Counted from the stretch's first letter, positions 1-9,885 are shown. The stretch is 64,000 bases of DNA from Crenothrix sp. D3 (GCA_002134785.1 MBQZ01000029.1:224567-288566); one strand, 5' to 3'. A program made the numbers and translations. Notes: generated from the letters alone by a model not told the origin.

Positions 1-992
1 CGAACTTTGCCACCGCTTATGGCAACTTAGGTATCGCTCTTAAAGAATTACAGCAGTATCAGGAAGCTGTCGCGTATTTGTGGAAAGCAATTGAGCTTCA
101 ACCTAATAACGCACATCACTACCAAAATTTGGGCAATACTTATCGTCATTTAAAGAATTATCGAGAAGCGGTGAGTATGTATAGTAAATCACTGGAACTC
201 AAGCCGTTTGATGCGGATGCTTATAGAAAATTGAGTCGTACTTTCTATCTAATGGGCGAAGTCGAGCAATGTGTTGACGTATTGAAACAGTGGTTGAGTC
301 ACGATTCTGAAAATCCAACAGCGTTACATCTGATTGCTGCCTACACGCGTACCAATGCACCACCTCGTGCGAGTGATGCTTATGTGCGTGAAACCTTTGA
401 TAGCTTCGCCATGTCTTTTGACGGTGTGCTAAAGCGGCTGGATTATCAAGCCCCTTTTCTGGTTCAGCACGCGCTACAACAGGTAAATCCCGATGCTAAC
501 AACTGGACGCTATTAGATGCAGGTTGCGGTACGGGCTTATGTGGTGCGTTAGTAAAAAAGCTGGTAAAACGCTTGGACGGTGTCGATTTATCACCCAAAA
601 TGCTGGAACGCGCTCAGGAGCGAGGCATTTATGATGGCTTATTTGAAGCCGAGCTGACAGCGTTTTTTTTGCAAGCTAAATCTGCTTATAACGCCATAAT
701 TTGTGCAGATACTTTCTGTTATTTTGGCGATTTGACCGATGCGATGCACGCCGCTGCCAGTGCGTTAATGCCAGAAGGCTGGTTTATTTTCACGCTGGAA
801 AAACTGGAAGAGACTGAGAAAGGCGAGGATTTTCGTTTGAATTTGCATGGTCGTTACAGTCACACCGAAGCATATATTAGCAAGACATTAATCGATGCAG
901 GGTTTCGTATTCATTGCATTGAGACTGCGGCACTACGCAAGGAGGGCTACGATAAAGTGGCAGGATTGGTGGTTACTGCACAATTGCTGTGA
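1..992 (+). CDS. TPR-containing methyltransferase, 5' end outside window
   Basis: The open frame runs in from the left edge (first full codon at base 3) with TPR-like text, so the apparent TTG start at 78 is not the real one. The N-terminal half holds tetratricopeptide repeats with Asn-Leu-Gly-Asn and Ala-Tyr-Arg-Lys signatures. The C-terminal half is a class I SAM-dependent methyltransferase with the glycine-rich motif LDAGCGTGLCG and the acidic VDLS strand end. This matches the family annotated as predicted TPR-repeat methyltransferases, whose substrate is unknown. It ends at TGA 990-992, and a hairpin near 1084-1109 separates it from the convergent prfA. The domain assignment is clear; the biological role is not. 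Confidence 0.8.
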   Translation, partial: NFATAYGNLGIALKELQQYQEAVAYLWKAIELQPNNAHHYQNLGNTYRHLKNYREAVSMYSKSLELKPFDADAYRKLSRTFYLMGEVEQCVDVLKQWLSHDSENPTALHLIAAYTRTNAPPRASDAYVRETFDSFAMSFDGVLKRLDYQAPFLVQHALQQVNPDANNWTLLDAGCGTGLCGALVKKLVKRLDGVDLSPKMLERAQERGIYDGLFEAELTAFFLQAKSAYNAIICADTFCYFGDLTDAMHAAASALMPEGWFIFTLEKLEETEKGEDFRLNLHGRYSHTEAYISKTLIDAGFRIHCIETAALRKEGYDKVAGLVVTAQLL

Positions 993-1083
993 GGTGAGAG
1001 TAAAAACTGAGTGATCGGCGTATCAAAGCGTGATGCAATCAATGCAACTAGTCAATTCGTATCAGGCATTATAAATACGCTTA

Positions 1084-1109
1084 GATGGGCTTCCTTGCGT
1101 CAGCCCATC
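1084..1109. terminator. Hairpin between convergent genes
   Basis: GATGGGCT (1084-1091) pairs perfectly with AGCCCATC (1102-1109) across a 10-base loop. It lies between the TPR-methyltransferase and prfA, whose 3' ends face each other. There is no long T-run on either side, so a terminator role is only a guess. Confidence 0.35.
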
Positions 1110-1136
1110 CTATTTCCGTATCCATACGAAAACCGA

Positions 1137-2222
1137 TTAATCATCCCCCAACTGCGTCAATAATTCGGCTTGATGTTCACTAATCAACGGATTAATAACG
1201 TGTTCTAAACCGCCCTGCATAATGTCATCCAATTTATACAACGTTAAGTTAATACGGTGGTCGGTTAAACGGCCTTGCGGGTAATTGTAGGTACGAATAC
1301 GTTCGGAACGGTCACCGCTGCCGACTTGTAATTTGCGGGTTAAGGATTGTTCGGCGTGGTGTTTTTCTTGTTCAGCGGATAATAAACGTGAAGCCAATAA
1401 CGACATCGCCCGCGCACGATTTTTGTGCTGTGAACGTTCATCTTGGCATTCGACCACTGTGCCTGTAGGAACGTGGGTAATGCGGATTGCGGATTCGGTT
1501 TTGTTAATGTGCTGCCCACCTGCACCCGAGGCGCGGTAAGTATCGACTTTTAAATCAGCAGGGTTAATGTCGATGGCATCCACTTCATCCACTTCTGGCA
1601 TGATGGCGACGGTACACGCGGAGGTATGAATTCGCCCTTGTGATTCAGTTTCAGGGACACGTTGCACACGGTGTGCGCCTGCTTCAAATTTTAATTGTGA
1701 ATACACATCTCGCCCGATAATGCGCAAAATAATTTCTTTATAACCGCCGTGATCGCCGAAACTTTCGTTGATAATTTCAGTTTGCCAGCCGCGCCGTTCA
1801 GCATACCGTTGATACATACGCGCTAAATCGCCTGAAAATATCGCTGCTTCATCACCGCCTGTACCTGCTCTGACTTCTAAGAAGATGTTGCGATTGTCGT
1901 TAGGGTCTTTAGGCAATAACAGTAATTGTAATTCGTGATCGATTGTATCTAGCTCATTTTGCGCGTCGCTAATTTCTTCTTTTGCCATTTCACGCAATTC
2001 GGGGTCATTGTCGCTTGCCATGTCTTGAGCGACCGCTAAATCTGCCAGCGTCTGTTCATAGCGTTTATAACAATCGACTAACGGAGCAATTTGCGCGTAC
2101 TCTTGGCTCAATGTGCGGAATTTATTTTGATTGTTTTGGGTGTCAGATTCTGACAGCAGGGCAGCAATTTCGTCGTAACGTTCGCAGAGATTTTCTAATT
2201 TTTGTTGTATGGATTTTTTCAT
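1137..2222 (-). CDS. prfA: Peptide chain release factor 1
   Basis: Class I release factor that reads UAA and UAG in the ribosomal A site and triggers peptide release. The 361-residue length is normal for RF1. The GGQ motif that enters the peptidyl transferase centre is at residues 235-237, and the stop-codon-reading tripeptide region reads PET at 190-192, an RF1-type signature, rather than the SPF of RF2. In many gammaproteobacteria prfA lies between hemA and prmC; here neither neighbour is present. The gene stands alone between a methyltransferase and a lipoprotein gene, so the usual operon is broken up. Confidence 0.97.
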   Translation of the reverse strand: MKKSIQQKLENLCERYDEIAALLSESDTQNNQNKFRTLSQEYAQIAPLVDCYKRYEQTLADLAVAQDMASDNDPELREMAKEEISDAQNELDTIDHELQLLLLPKDPNDNRNIFLEVRAGTGGDEAAIFSGDLARMYQRYAERRGWQTEIINESFGDHGGYKEIILRIIGRDVYSQLKFEAGAHRVQRVPETESQGRIHTSACTVAIMPEVDEVDAIDINPADLKVDTYRASGAGGQHINKTESAIRITHVPTGTVVECQDERSQHKNRARAMSLLASRLLSAEQEKHHAEQSLTRKLQVGSGDRSERIRTYNYPQGRLTDHRINLTLYKLDDIMQGGLEHVINPLISEHQAELLTQLGDD

Positions 2223-2352
2223 GATTTGATAAATAATGACGCAATATTATCGTCATAATTTACCATTATTTGGGATTTTATGTTCAGAAAGTATCGCTAA
2301 TTGCAGAGGTATCGATAAGTGACACCTCTACAATTATTATAAATTTTGGTAA

Positions 2353-3015
2353 TTAACCACCAAATTTAATCGAGTCAATAATCTGCTGTAACGCAGGACG
2401 ACAGGCTTCAAACTGCTCAGTTTCAGCGGCTGCCATCAGATTAATATAATAATTCTGCTGATCATACACTTGATAAATAATACGTTGTGGGCTACCCGCT
2501 TTACCTTTTTCTGTCAATTCCCAGCCGCGTACCAACTTCACTTGTTTGCCATTGACCGTGCCAGATTGATCGCGACGTTTAGCAGAAAGATTTTTATCAA
2601 TAGCAATGTCTTTTTTAGCACTGTCTAAAGAGGCTTTAACTGAGGCTTCTGCGGGGAAATCTTGCTGCATACGCGTCATGTGGAACTGAAAACTACAGCT
2701 TTTTGATATAGGTTCGATCATAAACAAAACGGTCTCGGAATTCGGATCACCATTTTGCTTAGCCCAACCTGCGGGAATGGTAAATGAGAAATGCCGATCT
2801 GTATTGGTATAAGTCACTGCCGACGTTGAAGCCGCCGATGACGCTGAAGCTGAACCAGCCTGCTCAGTAGGTACGCCTGCTGCGCCTGCGGCGGCGGGCA
2901 TCGCTGAACTGACTGCTTGGTTAAGTGCGCTTTGACCTATACTCGCCGCATTACAACCAGCTAAAAGAGCAGAACACGCTAACGCGGTGGCAAGAAATGA
3001 TAGTTTTTTTTTCAT
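2353..3015 (-). CDS. Putative lipoprotein, possibly PsbP/DcrB-like fold
   Basis: The 220-residue product begins with a lipoprotein signal peptide ending in the lipobox LLAGC (Cys at about residue 20), so it should be exported and lipid-anchored. An Ala/Ser-rich linker (about 25-68) follows. From about 70 a compact domain starts with an FSFTIPAGW-type strand, reminiscent of the PsbP/DcrB/Mog1p fold found in small envelope lipoproteins. That resemblance is by eye only. It is monocistronic, and the next gene (gnd) is divergent. No function can be given. Confidence 0.7.
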   Translation of the reverse strand: MKKKLSFLATALACSALLAGCNAASIGQSALNQAVSSAMPAAAGAAGVPTEQAGSASASSAASTSAVTYTNTDRHFSFTIPAGWAKQNGDPNSETVLFMIEPISKSCSFQFHMTRMQQDFPAEASVKASLDSAKKDIAIDKNLSAKRRDQSGTVNGKQVKLVRGWELTEKGKAGSPQRIIYQVYDQQNYYINLMAAAETEQFEACRPALQQIIDSIKFGG

Positions 3016-3189
3016 AACGGAATCCCCTGAAGTTGTGTTAAATAAATGTAATCTACGGTATCTTTTAAATTACTGTCTGATTCTATTAGATTCAAATAAT
3101 TAACGCACATATTTATCATTTTTAGAGAAAAAGAGCATCGTCAATCTATGTTAAAATTCCGCTGTTAATAACTCCACAATAAGGTAAAC

Positions 3190-4635
3190 ATGAAAGCAAA
3201 TATTGGTTTAATCGGCTTAGCCGTCATGGGGCAAAATTTAGTCCTCAATATGAATGACCACGGTTTTAAAGTCGCTGTTTATAATCGTACTATCAGCGCA
3301 GTCGATGATTTTTTAGCTGATGCGGCTAAAGACACACAAGTTATCGGCACGCATTCGTTAGAAGAATTGATTGATAGCTTAGAATCGCCGCGCATTGTGA
3401 TGTTAATGGTCAAAGCGGGTGAAGTGGTTGATGCCTATATTGAAAAATTAGTGCCGTTATTATCAGCGGGTGACATCATTGTTGACGGTGGTAACTCGTT
3501 ATTTACTGACACCAACCGCCGCACTGCCAATTTAGCCGCACAAAACATTCTTTACATCGGCACAGGCGTTTCAGGTGGTGAAGAAGGCGCGAGAAACGGA
3601 CCCTCTATCATGCCAGGTGGTAACAAAGTGGCGTGGTCTGCGGTTAAGCCGATTTTTCAAGCCATTAGCGCACAAGTTGACGGCGCACCGTGTTGTGAAT
3701 GGGTCGGTGATAACGGCGCGGGTCATTATGTCAAAATGGTACACAACGGTATTGAATACGGCGATATGCAGTTGATTTGTGAAGCCTATCAATTGATGTC
3801 GGAAGGCTTGGGTTTATCGGCCGATGAAATGCACGCCATTTTTTCTGAATGGAATAAAGGCGAACTCAGCTCATATTTGATTGAAATTACCGCAGGTATT
3901 TTGGCGTATAAAGATGAAGACGGTTTGCCATTGGTGAATAAAATTCTCGACACCGCAGGGCAAAAAGGCACAGGCAAATGGACGGGTATTAACGCGCTGG
4001 ATTTGGGCATTCCGTTGACGCTGATTGGTGAATCAGTATTTGCCCGTTGTTTGTCAGCGCAAAAATCGGAACGTGTTACCGCTGCCGCTGTGTTACCTAA
4101 ACGCGTGCAAGCGTTCACAGGCGACAAGCAAGCCATGATTGACGCTATTCGTGACGCGCTATACGCGGCAAAAATCATTTCTTATGCGCAAGGTTTCCGT
4201 TTAATGCGTGAAGCATCAAAAGAATACAACTTGTCATTGAACTACGGCGAGATTGCCTTAATGTGGCGCGGCGGTTGTATTATTCGTAGCCAATTCCTGA
4301 ACGACATCAAACAAGCCTACGACAGCAACCCTGCCCTAGAAAACTTATTACTGGCTGATTTCTTTATTGATGCCATGCAGAAAGCTGATGCAGGTTGGCG
4401 TAAAGCGGTTATTTTAGGTGTAGAACTGGGTATTCCTACTCCCGCATTCTCCTCTGCCCTCGCCTATTTCGACGGCTACCGCACTGAACGCTTACCCGCT
4501 AATCTGTTACAAGCACAACGTGATTACTTCGGCGCACATACTTATGAGCGCACCGACAAACCACGCGGTGAATTCTTCCACACTGACTGGACAGGTCACG
4601 GCGGTAAAACAGCTTCTTCGACTTATACGGTTTAA
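3190..4635 (+). CDS. gnd: 6-phosphogluconate dehydrogenase, decarboxylating
   Basis: Converts 6-phosphogluconate to ribulose 5-phosphate with release of CO2 and NADPH, in the oxidative pentose phosphate pathway. The 481 residues match the long family type. The N-terminal nucleotide-binding motif GLAVMGQNL is at residues 9-17, the substrate-binding VSGGEEGARNGPS segment is present near 130, and the catalytic KMVHNGIEYGDM region lies around 184. The C-terminal tail GGKTAS is also typical. An AAGG Shine-Dalgarno precedes the ATG. No zwf or pgl gene lies nearby. Confidence 0.97.
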   Translation: MKANIGLIGLAVMGQNLVLNMNDHGFKVAVYNRTISAVDDFLADAAKDTQVIGTHSLEELIDSLESPRIVMLMVKAGEVVDAYIEKLVPLLSAGDIIVDGGNSLFTDTNRRTANLAAQNILYIGTGVSGGEEGARNGPSIMPGGNKVAWSAVKPIFQAISAQVDGAPCCEWVGDNGAGHYVKMVHNGIEYGDMQLICEAYQLMSEGLGLSADEMHAIFSEWNKGELSSYLIEITAGILAYKDEDGLPLVNKILDTAGQKGTGKWTGINALDLGIPLTLIGESVFARCLSAQKSERVTAAAVLPKRVQAFTGDKQAMIDAIRDALYAAKIISYAQGFRLMREASKEYNLSLNYGEIALMWRGGCIIRSQFLNDIKQAYDSNPALENLLLADFFIDAMQKADAGWRKAVILGVELGIPTPAFSSALAYFDGYRTERLPANLLQAQRDYFGAHTYERTDKPRGEFFHTDWTGHGGKTASSTYTV

Positions 4636-4704
4636 GACGTAAAGTTTCACTCATTCCTACGCACAGCACGGCGCGTGGGACTGAGAGAAATGCTATCGCT
4701 AAAA

Positions 4705-5475
4705 TTATTCATAGGCTTCCATCTTTAATAACCGTTCCACACTGACAATTTTATAATCCTGTTGCTGGGCAAAAATAAGCGTTTGTTCTAATACTTGAAG
4801 GGTTTTAGCGGAGGTGTCATGCAGCAGAATAATTGCGCCTGATTTTATCTGTGATTGTACGCGCTGGGTGATGACTTCTGCGCTGTCCTTGGTGGTATCT
4901 AATGAGCGAATGTTCCAGCCGATGATGCGGTAATCCAATAGCTTGGCGGCTTTGGCGAGATTGGGTGTTGTGACTCCGTAAGGTGGGCGGAATAATTTCA
5001 CTCGTTTGCCTATCACATTAAAAACCAGATCGCTAGTTTGGTTTAATTCATCTTTAAAGCCCTGCACATTTTTAAAGTCGATAAAAAAAGAATGGCTATA
5101 AGTGTGATTGCCGATGCTGTGTCCTTCGGTAATCATTTGTTTTAACAGGCTTTCATTGCCGTGAATGTGTTTGCCAATCACAAAAAACGTAGCCGTTGCT
5201 TCATAGTTGGCTAAGAGTGCTAGCACTTGCGGTGTGTATTGTGAATCAGGGCCATCATCAAATGACAGGGCAATGATTTTGTCTGTGGTGTCGGCTGAGC
5301 AATAGGCAGGCGCGAAAAAATTGGCTTGAATCACTGATGAGCCGTAAATGAGACACGCCAGATAAATCACGCTGGGCAATATTAGCCACCATAAGCTCAC
5401 GGTGAAAAACGTGTGTAATAAGACGATAATGGCACTGGCAATTATCAAGTAACATCGAGTTGAATTATAAGTCAC
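4705..5475 (-). CDS. Polysaccharide deacetylase (NodB-type) family protein
   Basis: A 256-residue NodB-homology protein with two membrane segments at about 8-47, so the catalytic part should face the periplasm. Motif 1 is FDDGPD with metal-binding Asp74, motif 2 is the HTYSHSF segment with two His ligands, and the RPPYG motif 3 and LLHD motif near the C-terminus are present, so the enzyme looks active. Family members remove N-acetyl groups from chitooligosaccharide, peptidoglycan or exopolysaccharide. It is the last gene of a minus-strand run after LolA-like and MMPL exporter genes, but a strong hairpin separates it from the exporter, so it may be only partly co-transcribed. The substrate is unknown. 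Confidence 0.85.
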   Translation of the reverse strand: MTYNSTRCYLIIASAIIVLLHTFFTVSLWWLILPSVIYLACLIYGSSVIQANFFAPAYCSADTTDKIIALSFDDGPDSQYTPQVLALLANYEATATFFVIGKHIHGNESLLKQMITEGHSIGNHTYSHSFFIDFKNVQGFKDELNQTSDLVFNVIGKRVKLFRPPYGVTTPNLAKAAKLLDYRIIGWNIRSLDTTKDSAEVITQRVQSQIKSGAIILLHDTSAKTLQVLEQTLIFAQQQDYKIVSVERLLKMEAYE

Positions 5476-5514
5476 GCATTTCTCGCTGGTGGTGTATGTG
5501 TCTGTTATTTTTAT

Positions 5515-5544
5515 GACTGCCAGTCTTTTAAAGGACTGGCAGTC
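5515..5544. repeat. Perfect 11-bp inverted repeat between exporter and deacetylase genes
   Basis: GACTGCCAGTC (5515-5525) and GACTGGCAGTC (5534-5544) form a perfect 11-bp stem with an 8-base loop. It begins 3 bases beyond the stop of the MMPL gene on the minus strand. No T-run follows it on the minus strand, so it could be an mRNA processing or stability hairpin rather than a simple terminator. Confidence 0.6.
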
Positions 5545-5547
5545 ATC

Positions 5548-7887
5548 TTATCCCGTCGTTCTATGCCCAACTAAGGGCGAAAAAACCAGCGCAGTTAAAA
5601 TACCCACCGCCACTGTAAAGCCGAAAGCATGAACAATTTCGGTGGCACTGACGGCTAATAAACCGAATGCTAACAATGTCGTTAAGGCGGATAAAGTCAC
5701 CGCCAACGCGGTGCTGACCCGTTTGTCATGGTCGCTGGCTGGTGCGTTATCTGCCATAAAAAAGAAAATCGCATCATCAACGCCGATACCCAATACCAGC
5801 AACAGCGCGAATAAATTAAACAGGCTGAATAATTGGTCAAACCAGCCCATTGTCGCCAACGCAACCAAAGCCGCACTGACAGGAACAGCGGTAATCGTCA
5901 CGCTGTTGCGCCAGCCAAATTTGAAACCCAAGCCGATAAACACCAATAAATACGCCGCGATAATCAAGCCGCTGACGCGCACGCGATACCGCGCAAATAA
6001 GGATGATAGCTGTTCGACCTGATCCACCCAAGTGACACCTTGCAGATTTTGCAACGCGGGGAATACCGATAAATCATGAATCCCTGTTAAAGACACCATA
6101 CTCAAACACCGCTCCGCATTACAGCCTAGCCACAATTGCTGTTTCGTTTCATCGGCAGTTTTTAGCCAGTCGGGTAATGAAATCGTTTTATCTTTCGCGT
6201 CGTTAAATTGTGTTAATTCGGTGTGAATCGCCGCCTCAGTAAAACCCAATTTAGTCATATAGCTCTTGAATAAGCCTGATTCATACAGCGTTTTGTTGAG
6301 TAATTGGTAATTGGTTTGCTGGCTTTGCGCGTCCGACCAATAATCACTGATGCCCTGATAAGTCATTAATTGATGCTGTTGCGTGACTGATTTTAATCGT
6401 GCTAACAGTTGCTGTTCATTATGATGCCAGTCATTCACATCGCGCCCTGATACCAGAAAAAACTGGCTTTCCTGACTGACGGGCAATAACTGTTTTATTT
6501 TATCGGCGGTTTGCAGTAATTCAGCAGGTGCAGATTGCAATAAGCGCACATCATCACGCGGTGTGAGTTGCCATAATCCACCCACGACAAACACGGTAAA
6601 AATCGGCAATAACCAGCGTTTATTTTTTAACAGCCAGCGGGGTGAATGCTGTTGCCAATAGTTGGCGAGTTTTAAAATGGCAGGTTCATGGCTGTGTTTA
6701 AAACCTGTCAGTAATAACGGAAACAATAACACCACCGTCAGCCACGCGACCAACAAGCCCACCGCCGAAAACAGCGCGACTTCCTGTAACGCAGGAAACG
6801 GCGAAAATACCAGCCCGACATAACTTAATAAATTAGTGCATAAACCGATCACTAGCCCTGAGAAAATATAGCGCAAGCCCTGACGCGGTTGCCAATCTTT
6901 TGTGCCGAAACTGTCGCACATAAAATGTATCGCATAATCATCGGCAACTCCAATCAAACTCGCGCCAAACACCAGCGTAATAATATGCACTTTGCCAAAA
7001 AACAGCACACTCGCCACCAACGCGGCAAACAGTCCGCAGCCAATGGCTATTGACGATAACAATAATGGTCTGAGACTGCGAAACGTTAGCAACAGCAACA
7101 CAATAATGCCGACACTGGAACCAACGCCCACGGTGGAAATTTCCCGTTTCGCCGAATCCGAACCGTAAGCGGTAAACAGCGGCATTCCTGTCACCATCAA
7201 CTCACCGCCCGCCGCGTGCAGTTGCGCAGTACCGTTATTGACCAGCGTCAGCAAGGTTTCCAATTTATCCAACTGCAAATGCTCGTCTTGCAAATCGCTC
7301 AATAACACCGCCCAAAAACGATTGGCATCCTGCACCACTATCACGCCCTGTTCCACATTGAGTTTAAGCGGGTGTTGCGCATTAAAATAACGGCTGAATA
7401 ATAACAGCGGATCATGTTCCAAATCACTCGCCAGCATTTGCGCCATCGGGCTATACAGGGTTTCCATATTTTGACTGAGCAGGTCTTGGGGATGTTGGTT
7501 TAAGGTGAGTTTGGTCTCTGCATCCAGCAATTGATAACGGTAAGGAAACAACTGTTGATAGTTGTTCGCCGTCTGCTGCATCGGCAGTTCCAGCATCAAC
7601 TGGCTGAACAAACCGCTGTGTTGTAATTGCTGTTTCAGTTGCCGCGCTTGGGTAATCGCCTCTTGAGAACTTACCGCCCCTGTCAGCCAAATCACTTTGC
7701 GATTCATGAGTTGATTGTGTTGCTGCACCGCGTTGGCAATATCTGGCTGTTGTTCAGTGACAGGTAGCAACGCCAAAAAGCCCGTTTCCAGCCAATCCGT
7801 AGTCAATACGCGACTGCCCAGCACGCCGATAATCAGCATACCCAGCAACCATAACCACGCGGTGATTCTAGGGTGATAAACGTTCAA
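5548..7887 (-). CDS. MMPL/RND-superfamily exporter, aryl-polyene type
   Basis: A 779-residue inner-membrane protein with two copies of the MMPL unit: a membrane helix, a large periplasmic loop, then a bundle of helices. Conserved charged motifs in the helices are GVADDYAIH (first half) and GVDDAIFF (second half), the usual proton-relay position of RND transporters. Exporters of this type sit in aryl-polyene and xanthomonadin clusters beside a LolA-like gene, exactly as here. The track start is a TTG that overlaps the LolA-like stop by about 20 bases, so translation is probably coupled; the exact start is uncertain. It likely moves a lipid-linked pigment or similar lipid toward the outer membrane. 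Confidence 0.85.
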   Translation of the reverse strand: MNVYHPRITAWLWLLGMLIIGVLGSRVLTTDWLETGFLALLPVTEQQPDIANAVQQHNQLMNRKVIWLTGAVSSQEAITQARQLKQQLQHSGLFSQLMLELPMQQTANNYQQLFPYRYQLLDAETKLTLNQHPQDLLSQNMETLYSPMAQMLASDLEHDPLLLFSRYFNAQHPLKLNVEQGVIVVQDANRFWAVLLSDLQDEHLQLDKLETLLTLVNNGTAQLHAAGGELMVTGMPLFTAYGSDSAKREISTVGVGSSVGIIVLLLLTFRSLRPLLLSSIAIGCGLFAALVASVLFFGKVHIITLVFGASLIGVADDYAIHFMCDSFGTKDWQPRQGLRYIFSGLVIGLCTNLLSYVGLVFSPFPALQEVALFSAVGLLVAWLTVVLLFPLLLTGFKHSHEPAILKLANYWQQHSPRWLLKNKRWLLPIFTVFVVGGLWQLTPRDDVRLLQSAPAELLQTADKIKQLLPVSQESQFFLVSGRDVNDWHHNEQQLLARLKSVTQQHQLMTYQGISDYWSDAQSQQTNYQLLNKTLYESGLFKSYMTKLGFTEAAIHTELTQFNDAKDKTISLPDWLKTADETKQQLWLGCNAERCLSMVSLTGIHDLSVFPALQNLQGVTWVDQVEQLSSLFARYRVRVSGLIIAAYLLVFIGLGFKFGWRNSVTITAVPVSAALVALATMGWFDQLFSLFNLFALLLVLGIGVDDAIFFFMADNAPASDHDKRVSTALAVTLSALTTLLAFGLLAVSATEIVHAFGFTVAVGILTALVFSPLVGHRTTG

Positions 7888-8458
7888 AGTCGGCTTGTTG
7901 CTCGCTGGTGAGTTGGTCGGGGTGGGTGATTTTCGTAAAACTAATACGGGTGATATTGCTGTTCACTTCTTGCATTTCCAGCACCCGCAATTCCGTATCG
8001 CCGTTCAGCACGATAGAGCTGATTATTTTTTTCAGCATCTCATCTTTGGGTGTGAGCTGTAATGTCCACGCGGATTTTTTATCTTCGCCCGTGATAACAA
8101 AACCATCGCTCAACTGCTTCAAATCCCCGCCCAGCATGGCTTTAAATACCTTACCAAACGCAGGCGGCACAGCTTGTTCACCTTGCCCTGTCAATAAATG
8201 CGGGTCATTCACCAACAACAAAGACGGAATCGGCGTAAGCGTTTTCCAGATAACGCCGTTGCTTTGCGAATAAGTAAACACCCCTGTAGAAATTAACGGC
8301 TTGCGTAAAATCTTCAAGCGTTTTTCTTGTTGAAACTCGCCTTGGGTGATAGGGGTTTTGATTAATCGCGCAGTAATATCAGCCAGCACATCGGCGGCGT
8401 AACTGCGATTGCATGACAGTAGGAACAGGAGTAAGACTTTTGAGGCGATTAGCTTCAT
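7868..8458 (-). CDS. LolA-like outer-membrane lipoprotein carrier family protein
   Basis: I place the start at the ATG at 8458, not at the longer frame start 8539, because residues from there form a clean signal peptide (MKLIASKVLLLFLL to SYA). The mature part has the LolA-like pattern GEFQQEKRL followed by alternating strands. The 196-residue length fits the periplasmic carrier fold. LolA itself moves lipoproteins; members located beside MMPL exporters in aryl-polyene loci are thought to carry a lipid or polyene. It overlaps the exporter gene downstream. The general LolA of this organism is probably elsewhere. Confidence 0.82.
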   Translation of the reverse strand: MKLIASKVLLLFLLSCNRSYAADVLADITARLIKTPITQGEFQQEKRLKILRKPLISTGVFTYSQSNGVIWKTLTPIPSLLLVNDPHLLTGQGEQAVPPAFGKVFKAMLGGDLKQLSDGFVITGEDKKSAWTLQLTPKDEMLKKIISSIVLNGDTELRVLEMQEVNSNITRISFTKITHPDQLTSEQQADFERLSP

Positions 8459-8580
8459 TTGAAAACCTCGATTTCTGAAATGACGACTTGCCGTTTCATT
8501 ACTTTTTCTCAAAAAATAACGAAACGCTTCTATCGTCATGTTTTCAACTGCTTAAAATATAAAGTCAGGCAATAAGATAA

Positions 8581-9789
8581 CTAAAGATTACGCGGCACTA
8601 ACAAGAAATAATGCCCTTTTGATTTCATTGGCCCTGCCATTTGACCTGCTTCTGCACCTTGCCCCCAATAGACATCACCACGAATCACGCCTTTAATCGC
8701 ACCGCCTGTGTCTTGTGCCATCAGCAAGCGTTGCAATCTTTTTCCTTGTACAGGATGATCCGCATCTAGCCAAATAGGAACGCCATAAGGTAAATTTTTA
8801 TTGTCGATAGCCAAGCTGTGTTGCGCCGTCAGTGGCACTGCCATTGCACCTGCGGGACCTACATTTGGGTCTACAGGCGTATAGCGGAAATAGATGTATG
8901 AAGCATTGCTGAGCATCAGTTGCTCACCTTCAACAGGGTGCTGTTCTATCCACGCGCGAATGGTTTGCATGGAAATATCCGCTTTGGCAATTTCGCCATT
9001 CTGTACCAGCGTTTTACCGATTGCATAATATTCATGTCCGTTACCGCCTGCAAAACCTAAGCCGACGATACTGCCATCATCCATCACCACGCGCCCTGAA
9101 CCTTGGACTTCCATAAAAAAAGCATCAATGTAGTTATCGACCCATAATAATTCCAAGCCTTTACCCGCTAACGCGCCTGCTTTTATTTGAGCGCGACTGT
9201 GATTGCGTAATCCGCCACTGGGTGTTCGGTAAATAGGCACGTTATAACGCGCTGATTGGTGGCGTGAACCATGCAGTTCGGGTAAATAATAGCCTGTGAA
9301 CATACCATCAAATTGACCGTTTTCACTGACAGCGTAGGGCTTAAACCATTGTTCAAAGAACTGGCGTTCTTGTCCGCGCATGACAGGCTTAGCGCAAACG
9401 GCTTGCCAATCAGCAATACGCCCTAAATTAAATGTGCCGCTCATGACTTTATCGGCTGACATACCGTTCCAGCGTTTACAAGAATATTTAAAGGCTTTGA
9501 ATGCCGCGACATGATCGTCAGTCATCCAACCTGCTAGCACATTAAAATTGCTGGGATGGAGTTGAACGTTACTGAGTCGTGTACCAATAGGTGCGCCTGT
9601 TATGACGGGTGGCGTTGCGGGTTCTGAGACGATAGGGATAGTGGGTCGGTTAATAGTAACAGGTGGAGTAGGTTGGGTCGGTTCATTAGGGTAAACAATG
9701 GGTGCTTGCGTGACTATCTGTGTTTCAGTACAGCCAGCGAGTAACAGTAACGCTAATAGCGCGGTGTGGCGAATAGGGTGTGATTTCAT
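8581..9789 (-). CDS. mltA: Membrane-bound lytic murein transglycosylase A
   Basis: Outer-membrane lipoprotein that cleaves peptidoglycan glycan strands to leave 1,6-anhydro-muropeptides. A signal peptide ends in the lipobox LLAGC. A Pro/Thr-rich linker (about 25-65) precedes the MltA domain, with FTGYYLPELHGS near 165. The C-terminal 3D domain has the MAQDTGGAIKG motif carrying the catalytic Asp, then a YWGQG segment. An AGGAAA Shine-Dalgarno precedes the ATG. At 402 residues it is slightly longer than the E. coli enzyme because of the linker. It lies between mazG and the exporter genes on the same strand. Confidence 0.95.
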   Translation of the reverse strand: MKSHPIRHTALLALLLLAGCTETQIVTQAPIVYPNEPTQPTPPVTINRPTIPIVSEPATPPVITGAPIGTRLSNVQLHPSNFNVLAGWMTDDHVAAFKAFKYSCKRWNGMSADKVMSGTFNLGRIADWQAVCAKPVMRGQERQFFEQWFKPYAVSENGQFDGMFTGYYLPELHGSRHQSARYNVPIYRTPSGGLRNHSRAQIKAGALAGKGLELLWVDNYIDAFFMEVQGSGRVVMDDGSIVGLGFAGGNGHEYYAIGKTLVQNGEIAKADISMQTIRAWIEQHPVEGEQLMLSNASYIYFRYTPVDPNVGPAGAMAVPLTAQHSLAIDNKNLPYGVPIWLDADHPVQGKRLQRLLMAQDTGGAIKGVIRGDVYWGQGAEAGQMAGPMKSKGHYFLLVPRNL

Positions 9790-9799
9790 GACATTTTCC

Positions 9800-9880
9800 T
9801 GATAATGGTAGGGGTAATCCCTTGTGGTTACCCTTCAAATGAGTAGGGGCTACGCCTTGTGCTAGTCCCTACATTTGATT
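9800..9880. repeat. Two tandem palindromic hairpins between mazG and mltA
   Basis: Two imperfect palindromes follow one another: GGGTAATCCC..GGTTACCC (about 9808-9830) and TAGGGGCTACG..CTAGTCCCTA (about 9843-9872). They fill the gap downstream of mazG on the minus strand. They could end mazG transcription or be short intergenic repeat copies. Confidence 0.45.
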
Positions 9881-9885
9881 AAAAA

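Noticed and set aside
5642..6022. 126-residue plus frame within the exporter gene
   Set aside because: It is antisense to the second MMPL half, whose membrane motifs are clear.
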